In this document: piece by piece, positions 1 through 5,966 of the stretch
How the letters are laid out: each line of letters starts with the position of its first letter
Position numbering within the stretch: the first letter of the stretch is position 1
Origin: CF-161 sp035259145
Lineage (GTDB): Bacteria > Chloroflexota > Dormibacteria > Dormibacterales > Dormibacteraceae
Direction: 5' to 3'
NCBI GenBank assembly: GCA_035259145.1
Contig: DATFWQ010000058.1
Span: 1-8,251, forward strand
DNA: 8,251 nt
Program-made: the position numbers and the translations under genes
Notes under the pieces: model-generated
Seen by the model: the letters and a program-made list of their open reading frames with translations, nothing else
The model's database searches: none
Told to the model about the DNA's origin: nothing

Positions 1-133
1 CGTCCACGCCCAACTCGGGCTCGCCCAGGCTGGCCGCCATGCGGTGCAGCCCGGCCGCGACGTCATCCTGCGACCAGCCCCGTAGCCGCCGCTGCAACCG
101 CAGTCGCTTGTTCTGCCGTTGCCAGGTCTCCAC
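1..133 (-). CDS. XRE-family helix-turn-helix transcriptional regulator, N-terminal fragment (partial)
   Basis: Read on the minus strand, the first 44 codons give VETWQRQNKRLRLQRRLRGW followed by SQDDVAAGLHRMAASLGEPE and LGVD, then the window ends. The pattern 'RLR..R...GWSQDDVA..LH..AA.LGEPE.GVD' is the start of the XRE-type HTH domain seen in many actinobacterial and Chloroflexota regulators. In those proteins the next residues complete the recognition helix (usually S.WERG) and are often followed by tetratricopeptide repeats; neither part is visible here. GTG at 133 is chosen because it sits directly before the conserved ETW motif. An in-frame TTG at 160 would add nine residues and cannot be excluded. 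The gene is divergent from the CoA-transferase operon, so it may regulate that operon or itself, but this is inferred from position only. Confidence 0.72.
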   Translation of the reverse strand, partial: METWQRQNKRLRLQRRLRGWSQDDVAAGLHRMAASLGEPELGVD

Positions 134-239
134 TGGTGTCCGTACCCCAAATCCACCCAACCTGGCCCCGGCGGCAGGGCCAGAGAAACCTTGTTGCGGA
201 GAGGGTACACCCTACTCTGCGCGGGCGACAATACTCCGA
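134..239. promoter_or_regulatory. Divergent intergenic region with candidate promoters and a dyad
   Basis: This 106-bp gap separates the minus-strand XRE gene from the plus-strand CoA-transferase gene, so it should hold both promoters. A short inverted repeat, AGGGT-AC-ACCCT, lies at 202-213. On the plus strand, GACAAT (227-232) ends seven bases before the ATG at 240 and has a weak -35 partner GGTACA (204-209) at 17-bp spacing, which would give a leaderless message. An alternative is TTGTTG (191-196) with TACTCT (213-218). On the minus strand, TTGTCG (complement of 226-231) and TACCCT (complement of 202-207) are 18 bp apart. The dyad overlaps or adjoins all three, as a repressor operator would. 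These are matches by eye to consensus hexamers, with no supporting data. Confidence 0.3.
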
Positions 240-1457
240 ATGGAGAGACCGCCGCTCGCCGACGTCCGCGTCCTGGAGGTTGGCAACTACATGGCAGGCC
301 CGTTCTGTGGCATGCAGCTCGCGGACCTCGGCGCAGAGGTCATCAAAATCGAGCAGCCCGACGGGGGTGACCAGGTCCGGCTGGCCGCGCCCTTCCTCGA
401 CGGCGAGAGCTCGCCGTTCGTCCGCTTGAACCGCAACAAGCGCTCCCTCGTGCTCGACCTGAAGTCGAGCGCCGGCAAGGATCTGTTTCGGCGCCTGGTG
501 CGGACGGCGGATGTCGTGGTCGAGAACCTGCGCCCCGGCACCATGCGTGATCTCGAGCTGGACTACGCTCTGCTTGCCGAGCTCAACCCCCGGTTGGTCT
601 ACGTGGCCGCCTCCGGATGGGGGCAAGATGGGCCGCTGAGCCGTCTGGCCGGGCTGGACATCATGGCTCAGGCACGCAGCGGGCTGATGAGCATAACGGG
701 TACGCCGGGGGGCGACCCGGTGAAGGTCGGGGTTCCGGTGTGCGACCTCGTCTGTGCGCTGTACGGCGCGCTGGCGGCTGTCACAGCGCTGCGAGCACGC
801 GAGCGGACCGGCCGCGGCCAGTACATCGACGTCTGCCTTCTGGAGGCCGGGGTGTCGCTCGCAGTGTGGGAAGCCGGCAAATACTTCGCGACGGGGGAGA
901 TCCCGGAACCGCTCGGCTCTGCTCATCAGGTCAACGCGCCCTATCAGGCGGTACGGGCGCAGGACGGGTGGTTCACGATCGGTGCCACGTCGACCCGCAA
1001 CTGGGCCGCCTTCTGCGGGGCGGTCGGGCTGCAGAGGCTGATGGCGGATCCGCGCTACACCGACACCAACTCAAGGCACGCCAACCGGGAGGTGCTGATC
1101 GCTGACATCGAGGAGCTGACGCGCAGCCGGCCTGTGGCCCACTGGATCAGCCTGCTGGAGGATGCCGGCGTGCCCTGCGCACCCATCCAGCACTACGGCC
1201 AGGTCTTTACCGATCCCCACCTGCTTGCACGAGGCTTCTTCTGGGAGGCCCCTCACCCCACGCTGGGCAGCGTGCGCCAACTCGGGTCGCCGATGCGGTT
1301 CTCGCAGACGCCGGTGCGCCGGGAAAGGGCCGGGCCGCTGTTCGGGGAGGATTCGGAGGCTGTCGCAGTCTCGCTTGGCTACTCCGGCGACGAGGTGGCG
1401 GCGCTCGTCGCGGCCGGCGTGATCAAGACGCCGGAGCACAAGCAGGTGCCCGTATGA
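240..1457 (+). CDS. Class III (CaiB/BaiF family) acyl-CoA transferase
   Basis: This 405-residue protein, of typical length for the family, should move coenzyme A between a CoA thioester donor and a free carboxylic acid through an aspartyl-CoA anhydride in the cytoplasm. The N-terminal Rossmann-like part has VRVLEVGNYMAGPFCGMQLA, then DLGAEVIKIEQP (to residue 40), followed by NRNKRSL (64-70), NLRPGTM (96-102) and SGWGQDGP (125-132). The catalytic aspartate is D140 in GLDIMAQARSG, equivalent to Asp169 of formyl-CoA transferase. Longer starts to the left (for example ATG at 39) give unrelated low-quality sequence; ATG 240 begins just before the conserved ADVRVLEVG motif. No Shine-Dalgarno is visible. 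It overlaps the crotonase gene by four bases (ATGA), so the two are probably translationally coupled. Carnitine/crotonobetaine, formate/oxalate and succinate/alkyl-succinate enzymes share this fold; the substrate cannot be read from the sequence. An AMACR-like racemase is less likely. Confidence 0.93.
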   Translation: MERPPLADVRVLEVGNYMAGPFCGMQLADLGAEVIKIEQPDGGDQVRLAAPFLDGESSPFVRLNRNKRSLVLDLKSSAGKDLFRRLVRTADVVVENLRPGTMRDLELDYALLAELNPRLVYVAASGWGQDGPLSRLAGLDIMAQARSGLMSITGTPGGDPVKVGVPVCDLVCALYGALAAVTALRARERTGRGQYIDVCLLEAGVSLAVWEAGKYFATGEIPEPLGSAHQVNAPYQAVRAQDGWFTIGATSTRNWAAFCGAVGLQRLMADPRYTDTNSRHANREVLIADIEELTRSRPVAHWISLLEDAGVPCAPIQHYGQVFTDPHLLARGFFWEAPHPTLGSVRQLGSPMRFSQTPVRRERAGPLFGEDSEAVAVSLGYSGDEVAALVAAGVIKTPEHKQVPV

Positions 1458-2287
1458 AAGACGTAGAGCGCGACGTCATCGAGCTGGTGCGCGCCCCCGC
1501 AGAGGACGAGGACGAGCTGATCGCACTGAGGCGTGGGCCGATCCAGTGGGTGGTGTTCAACCGGCCGCGAGCCCGCAACGCCATGACGTGGCACATGTAC
1601 GAGCGCCTGGTTGAAGTTTGCGAGGAGGTGAACGAGGACCGCTCGGTGCGGGCCATGGTCCTGACCGGCGCGGGCGGCCGCGCTTTCGTGGCCGGGACCG
1701 ACATCTCGCAGTTCCGGTCATTCTCTACAGAGAAGGACGCCCTCGACTACGAGGCGCGCGGCAACCACGTGATGTACACGCTGGAGACCGTCCGCGTGCC
1801 GACCATCGCCGCCATCGCGGGCCCGTGCACAGGTGGAGGCGCCGGCATAGCCGCGTCGTGCGACCTGCGGCTTGCCTCGTCTTCAGCGCGCTACGGCTTT
1901 CCGATCGCACGCACGCTTGGCAACTGCCTCTCCATGCAGAACTACGCGCGTCTCTTCACGCTCCTGGGGCCGGCGCGTGCCAGGGACATCCTGCTGACTG
2001 CGCGGCTGATGGACGCTCAGGAGATGCTCGCTTGCGGGCTGGTCCGCGAGGTTGTGGCTGACGAGGACTCTCTGCTCGCGCGTGCTCAGGAACTGGCCGA
2101 CGAGCTGGCGACCCACGCACCGCTGACGATGTGGGCCTCGAAGGAAGCGCTGCGCCGGATCAAGGAGCGGCTGCTCCCGGAGGGCGCCGACTCGGACCTG
2201 ATCCTGGCTTGTTACATGTCGCGTGATTTCAAGGAGGGGGTGGAGGCGTTCCTTGCCAAGCGAAAGCCGCAGTGGCGGGGGGAGTAG
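1454..2287 (+). CDS. Crotonase-superfamily protein (enoyl-CoA hydratase/isomerase-like) lacking both canonical catalytic Glu
   Basis: This 277-residue protein has the crotonase fold: GPIQWVVFNRPRARNAMTW near the N-terminus, the first oxyanion-hole region GRAFVAGTDIS, the second in GPCTGGGAGIAASCDLRLA (from residue 123), and the C-terminal helices ending in FKEGVEAFLAKRKPQW. In rat enoyl-CoA hydratase, Glu144 (in GGGCEL) and Glu164 (in GQPE) add water. The matching positions here are Gly131 (GGGAGI) and Ile151/Ala152 (YGFPIARTLGN). CoA binding looks intact, but ordinary hydratase chemistry is doubtful. Superfamily members without these glutamates include dehalogenases, decarboxylases, thioesterases and isomerases. 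The ATG at 1454 overlaps the transferase stop as ATGA, with a weak AGGTG at 1444-1448. The arrangement recalls the caiB/caiD pair, but the missing glutamates argue against a true CaiD. The 3' end overlaps the convergent yhfC-like gene by 59 bp. Confidence 0.9.
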   Translation: MKDVERDVIELVRAPAEDEDELIALRRGPIQWVVFNRPRARNAMTWHMYERLVEVCEEVNEDRSVRAMVLTGAGGRAFVAGTDISQFRSFSTEKDALDYEARGNHVMYTLETVRVPTIAAIAGPCTGGGAGIAASCDLRLASSSARYGFPIARTLGNCLSMQNYARLFTLLGPARARDILLTARLMDAQEMLACGLVREVVADEDSLLARAQELADELATHAPLTMWASKEALRRIKERLLPEGADSDLILACYMSRDFKEGVEAFLAKRKPQWRGE

Positions 2288-3023
2288 GCGCAGTACCGGT
2301 CCGCTGTATCCATCCCGCGCGACGCACCCAGACCACGACCAGGGTGGAAGCCGCCGCCCACGCGATCATCGCCAGCACCCACCATGGTCCGCCCAGCGCC
2401 TGCAATCCTGAGGTGCTGGCGTTGAAGGCGAAGTGCGCAGCGATCGCGACTGGTAAGAACGCGACCGACCGGCGGTAGGCCAGCACGGACAGTGTGGAAA
2501 AGCCGAGGTGGCAGGCGATCGCGCCGAGGCGGCTGACGCAGTAGACGGCTCCCGAGCCGATCACTCCGCTGGCTGTCTGAGTAGGGTCGATGCCCTGTGC
2601 TCTGAGGGATTCAGGCGCGAACGTAACCAGAACGACAGTCCAGGTGAGGATCAGTGCGAAGATCAGAGCCTCCATCACGCCGAATCCGAGCCCGGCCATC
2701 AGCGCGCCGTCGTCGTGGCGGCTGCTGCGCATCGCCCGCCCGGCGCGGAAGCTCAGGTAGCGGAGGCTCTCTTCGCTGAGCGCGTAGATCGCAGGGGCGA
2801 GAAGCGGGCCGAGCAGGGGTCCCAGCAGCAGGCCACGGCCGCCGACCTGGCCGAAGACCGGAAGCTGAATCGCGAGGCTGACCAGGTAGAAGCCGGCGGA
2901 GGCCTCGAAGACCCGGATCGGGACGTCAATGCGGAGCCGAAGCCAGAGCGCGGCGGCGGCCGGGGCTGCCACCGTGAGGACGAACATGACCAGGAAGGCC
3001 AGCCACAGCACCGCCAGAGTCAC
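2229..3023 (-). CDS. YhfC-family putative intramembrane metalloprotease
   Basis: This 264-residue polytopic membrane protein has about seven or eight hydrophobic segments, the first at residues 1-28. Four conserved blocks match the YhfC family (PF10086), a relative of CPBP/Rce1 intramembrane proteases: SEESLRYLSFR with E84, E85 and R88; GLGFGVMEAL with E118; CHLGFSTLSVLAYR with H172; and AAHFAFN with H197 and N201. In this clan the paired glutamates and histidines lie in the membrane and form the active site. Substrates are unknown for most members. The start is GTG at 3023, placed just before the first membrane helix; no upstream in-frame start was found. ATG at codon 13 would cut that helix. 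The gene is divergent from yidC by 71 bp. Its last 19 codons, including a run of prolines, lie antisense to the crotonase gene. The family assignment comes from remembered motifs, not a search. Confidence 0.78.
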   Translation of the reverse strand: MTLAVLWLAFLVMFVLTVAAPAAAALWLRLRIDVPIRVFEASAGFYLVSLAIQLPVFGQVGGRGLLLGPLLGPLLAPAIYALSEESLRYLSFRAGRAMRSSRHDDGALMAGLGFGVMEALIFALILTWTVVLVTFAPESLRAQGIDPTQTASGVIGSGAVYCVSRLGAIACHLGFSTLSVLAYRRSVAFLPVAIAAHFAFNASTSGLQALGGPWWVLAMIAWAAASTLVVVWVRRAGWIQRTGTAPTPPATAAFAWQGTPPPPP

Positions 3024-3077
3024 CCGCGTACTGTAGTCGGCGCGCCCAAAACGATGAGCGAGACGCCGCTTCCCACA

Positions 3078-3094
3078 TACAATCCGAGGTGGAG
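3078..3094 (+). promoter_or_regulatory. Candidate -10 box and start-site region of yidC
   Basis: TACAAT at 3078-3083 matches the TATAAT consensus at five of six positions; no convincing -35 partner lies 16-18 bp upstream. A transcript would begin near 3089-3091. That would make GTG 3089 a leaderless start, or leave ATG 3095 with a leader of only about five bases. GAGG at 3086-3089 would serve as a Shine-Dalgarno for ATG 3095 only if transcription starts further upstream. Confidence 0.35.
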
Positions 3095-4111
3095 ATGAGC
3101 TTCGGCGGTTTTTTCGACTTTCTTTTGCCCCTCAGGAACGCGTGGTGGACCATCTTTGGCGAGCCCCTGACCTGGGGTCTGTCCAGCATTTACCACTTTC
3201 TGGCGACCAACTCCGTCCTGGTCACGATCGGGGCATACGGGCTGGCCATCGTCATCCTGACGATCCTCGTCCGGCTGATTCTGTCGCCGCTCTTTCAACT
3301 CCAGCTGAGGCTGAGCCGCCGCACGATGGAGAACCAACGGAAGCTGGCGCCGGAGCTTGCCGAGCTCAAGAAGAAGTACAAGAACGATCCCCAGAAGCAG
3401 CAGGCGGCCATGATGCAGCTCTACAAGGAGCACGGCATCAACCCCCTGGGCGGTCTGAGCGGGTGCTTCCCGGCGCTGCTCCAGTTCCCGATCCTCACGG
3501 CCATGTACTGGGTGTTCCTCAACAACGCCCACAAGCACACGTTCAGCGACCACTTCCTGTTCGTGCCGCACCTGAACGACAACCCGCTCTCTCACCCCCT
3601 GGTGACCGGGCTGCCGATCCCGGAGCTGGCCTACCTGGTGATCCCGGTGCTCGCGGCCGCGACGACGTTCGTGCAGTCGAAGATGATGCAGCCGCCCCCG
3701 AGTCCGGTTCCGACCGAGCAGGAGCAGCAGCAGCGGCAGATGACCCGCACGATGCAGGTGATGATGCCGCTGATGATCGGCTACTTCGCGTTCCTGACCC
3801 CCGCAGGGCTCGGTCTCTACTGGTTCGTCTCGAACTGCGTCTCGATCGTCCAGCAGTACCTAGTGACCGGTTGGGGCGGCCTGCGGCCGTCGGTGGAAGC
3901 CGCCGGTGCAACGGCCCCCGGCCCGGCAGCGGCCGGCGCGGCCGCGGGCGGCACCAGCCGGACAGCACCTCCTCCGAGGACGGCACCGGTCCAGAAGCCG
4001 CGGCCAAGCTTGCCGGACGGCCTGGGGAATGGCAGGCCCGCCAACCGGCCTGCAAACCGGTCATCCAACCGATCGGGTGGCCGGGGTTCGAAGAACCGGC
4101 GCAGACGCTAG
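3095..4111 (+). CDS. yidC: YidC/Oxa1/Alb3 membrane protein insertase, short Terrabacteria type
   Basis: This 338-residue insertase folds and inserts membrane proteins into the cytoplasmic membrane, alone or with SecYEG. It is the short type, with no large periplasmic domain. The first core helix holds the conserved positive residue of the hydrophilic groove, R60 in TILVRLILSPL. A charged hairpin follows (LAPELAELKKKYKNDPQKQQ, then EHGINPLGGLSGCFPALLQF), then helices with LPIPELAYLVIPVLAAATTF and MPLMIGYFAFLTPAGLGLYW. The tail after about residue 275 is Ala/Gly/Pro-rich and ends in repeated NR units (ANRPANRSSNRSGG) and a terminal RRRR; such basic tails can contact ribosomes in YidC2/Oxa1-type proteins. 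ATG 3095 is used; GTG 3089 adds two residues. There is no rpmH, rnpA or jag beside it, unlike the usual context, so it could be a second paralogue or a relocated single copy. Confidence 0.95.
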   Translation: MSFGGFFDFLLPLRNAWWTIFGEPLTWGLSSIYHFLATNSVLVTIGAYGLAIVILTILVRLILSPLFQLQLRLSRRTMENQRKLAPELAELKKKYKNDPQKQQAAMMQLYKEHGINPLGGLSGCFPALLQFPILTAMYWVFLNNAHKHTFSDHFLFVPHLNDNPLSHPLVTGLPIPELAYLVIPVLAAATTFVQSKMMQPPPSPVPTEQEQQQRQMTRTMQVMMPLMIGYFAFLTPAGLGLYWFVSNCVSIVQQYLVTGWGGLRPSVEAAGATAPGPAAAGAAAGGTSRTAPPPRTAPVQKPRPSLPDGLGNGRPANRPANRSSNRSGGRGSKNRRRR

Positions 4112-4113
4112 CA

Positions 4114-4138
4114 GCCGCAGCTGGCCCGCAGCTGTGGC
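4114..4138 (+). terminator. Hairpin just after yidC, possible terminator
   Basis: The arms GCCGCAGCTG (4114-4123) and CAGCTGTGGC (4129-4138) pair over 10 positions with one G-U wobble, around the loop GCCCG. The hairpin begins two bases after the yidC stop codon, where an intrinsic terminator would be. No T-run follows on either strand, so classical intrinsic termination is unproven; high-GC bacteria often show such tail-less hairpins. The arms contain the self-complementary CAGCTG, so part of the symmetry also reads as a direct repeat of CCGCAGCTG. Confidence 0.4.
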
Positions 4139-4205
4139 GCAACTGATCCACCAACTGTAGGGAGTGGGAGGTTTCCCCGGCCCCAGAGGGTGCGTTCTGC
4201 TGGCA

Positions 4206-4223
4206 GTCGGCCCGATGGCCGGC
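4206..4223 (-). terminator. Hairpin directly after argS, possible terminator
   Basis: On the minus strand, immediately after the argS stop, GCCGGCC-ATCG-GGCCGAC forms a seven-pair stem (one G-U wobble) with a four-base loop. There is no T-run after it. Together with the hairpin at 4114-4138 it marks the convergent boundary between yidC and argS. The stem is short, and by chance alone such stems are fairly common in G+C-rich DNA. Confidence 0.3.
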
Positions 4224-5966
4224 TCAGAGGCGTTCGGGGGCTTCGATACCGAGCAGGTCGAGGCCCTGCACCATAACTCGCGATGTGAGTCCGCAGAGCA
4301 CCAGTCGGGATGCGCGCAGCGCCTCCGACTCTGCGCCCAGGATCGGGCAGCTCTCGTAGAACGTGGAGAACGCCACAGCAGTCTCATAGAGGTAGGTGCA
4401 CAGCCGGTGTGGCTGCAGGTGCGCGATCGCCGCTTCGACCGCGGTTGGAAACCGGGCCAGCTTGAGGGCCAGGCCTCGCTCCGCTGGCTCTGCCAGGACG
4501 ACCGGAGTGCCCTGTGCCGGAGCCCCACCGGCCCTCCGGATGACCGACTGCACGCGAGCGTTGGCGTACTGCAGGTACACCGCGGTGTTTCCCTCCATCG
4601 CCAGCATCCGGTCCCAGTCGAAGACGTAGTCCTTGTCACGATCGCCGGACAGATCGGCGTACTTGACCGCCCCGACCCCGACAGCTCGTGCCACCCGGTC
4701 CCGCTCCGCGTCCGTAAGCTCGCTGCGCTCCGCGACCACGGCCGCAGCGCGGTCGATCGCCTCCTCAAGCAGCTCGATAAGCTTGACGGAGTCGCCGGAC
4801 CGGCTCCGGATCCTCTTTCGGTCTGGGCCCAGGATGAGCCCGAAGCTGACGTGCTCCACCGTGGAGCCCTCTTGCAGCCAGCCGGCCATCCTGGCCACCG
4901 CGAAGATCATCTCGAGGTGAAGCCGCTGCTCCGCGCCGACCACGTACAGAATGTCGTCCGAATGCAGCTCCCGCGCCCGGTAGCGGATGGCGGCCAGGTC
5001 GGTCATGCCGTAGCCATAACCGCCGGAGCTGTAGCGCACGATCAGCGGCAAAGGTTCGCCATCACGACCCGTGAAACCAGGCGGGAACACGCAGAGCGCC
5101 CCCTGGCTGAGCACTGCGAGGCCCCGGGTCTCGAGCTCGTTCGCGACGTCTGCCAGCATCGGGTTGTAGAAGCTCTCGCCGCGGTAGTCAGCAGGCGTGA
5201 GCGGCACACCCATGAGGTCATACACCTTCTGGAAGTGCCGCTCGGACTCGGCTACCAACGCCTTCCAGAGAGCGAGGGTCTGAGGGTCGCCACTCTGGAG
5301 GGCGACCACTCTCCTTCGGGCACGTTCCACGAAGGCTGGGTCGCCGTCGAACTTTAGGCGAGCCTGCTTGTAAAACCTATCCAGGTCGGCGATGGCGAGC
5401 TGGTCCCCGCCACCCCAACCCTGGTCCAGCATGTGCTCCAGCAGCATTCCGAACGGCGTCCCCCAGTCGCCGAGGTGGTTCTGCGGGATGACGTCGTGAC
5501 CCTTGAAGCGCAGAAGCCGGGCGATCGAGTCACCGATGGTGGTGCTGCGGAGATGGCCGGCGTGCATCTCCTTGGTCACGTTGGGAGCGCTGTAGTCGAT
5601 CACCGCGCGGCGGGCAGGGGCCGCCGGGGGGACACCCAGCCGGTCGTCTGTGGCGAGTCTGGTCACATGCCCCTCAAGCCAGTCTCGGCGCAGCCGGAAG
5701 TTGACGAAGCCAGGACCCTCAGCTCGCGGCACCTCCAGCATGTCGCCGACTTCGAGCCGCTCGACGATGCGGGCGGCCACCTGTGGGGAGGGCATCTGCA
5801 GCCGCCTGGCAAGCGCCATGGAGGCGTTGCTCTGATAGTCGGCCTGACGGTCGGGTGCCGCCGGGCGGATGACTGCCTCTTCCGGCGAGATGGCTAGATC
5901 GAACGCCGCCCGGACAGCGGCAGCTACACGCCGCCCCAGCTCCTGCTCCAGGTCGCCTTGCAGCAT
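4224..5966 (-). CDS. argS: Arginyl-tRNA synthetase
   Basis: This 580-residue class I aminoacyl-tRNA synthetase attaches arginine to tRNA-Arg in the cytoplasm. The N-terminal additional domain has DYQSNASMALARRL (residues 43-56) and GPGFVNFRL. The HIGH signature is HAGH at 135-138, inside SAPNVTKEMHAGHLRST. Then come NHLGDWGTPFGMLLEHM, the TDLAAIRYR segment and DILYVVGAEQRLHLEMIFAV. The KMSKS loop is degenerate, as is usual in ArgRS: LGPDRKRIRSRSGDSVKL. The C-terminal DALR anticodon-binding domain begins near YLQYANARVQSVIRRA and ends VMVQGLDLLGIEAPERL. The ATG at 5966 is chosen because it overlaps the upstream stop codon as TGATG and gives the family length. The open frame runs on to 6695, but that extension lies antisense in frame to the membrane gene and has no ArgRS features. 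No clear Shine-Dalgarno is present, so expression probably depends on coupling to the upstream gene. Confidence 0.97.
   Translation of the reverse strand: MLQGDLEQELGRRVAAAVRAAFDLAISPEEAVIRPAAPDRQADYQSNASMALARRLQMPSPQVAARIVERLEVGDMLEVPRAEGPGFVNFRLRRDWLEGHVTRLATDDRLGVPPAAPARRAVIDYSAPNVTKEMHAGHLRSTTIGDSIARLLRFKGHDVIPQNHLGDWGTPFGMLLEHMLDQGWGGGDQLAIADLDRFYKQARLKFDGDPAFVERARRRVVALQSGDPQTLALWKALVAESERHFQKVYDLMGVPLTPADYRGESFYNPMLADVANELETRGLAVLSQGALCVFPPGFTGRDGEPLPLIVRYSSGGYGYGMTDLAAIRYRARELHSDDILYVVGAEQRLHLEMIFAVARMAGWLQEGSTVEHVSFGLILGPDRKRIRSRSGDSVKLIELLEEAIDRAAAVVAERSELTDAERDRVARAVGVGAVKYADLSGDRDKDYVFDWDRMLAMEGNTAVYLQYANARVQSVIRRAGGAPAQGTPVVLAEPAERGLALKLARFPTAVEAAIAHLQPHRLCTYLYETAVAFSTFYESCPILGAESEALRASRLVLCGLTSRVMVQGLDLLGIEAPERL

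Noticed and set aside
39..239. N-terminal extension of the CoA-transferase by 67 codons from ATG 39
   Set aside because: The extra sequence is Cys/Arg/Pro-rich, unlike the family, and overlaps the start of the divergent XRE gene.
63..926. A 287-codon minus-strand frame opposite the CoA-transferase gene
   Set aside because: No recognisable motif. It overlaps a clearly conserved CoA-transferase and also conflicts with the XRE gene in another minus frame.
4081..4099. GGTTCGAA with flanking CCGG repeats, resembling a tRNA T-arm
   Set aside because: It lies in the coding tail of yidC, and no acceptor, D or anticodon arms could be found around it. The symmetry follows from codons for Gly, Ser, Lys, Asn and Arg.
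4164..5357. A 397-codon plus-strand frame opposite argS
   Set aside because: Antisense to unmistakable ArgRS motifs; composition is typical of a shadow frame.
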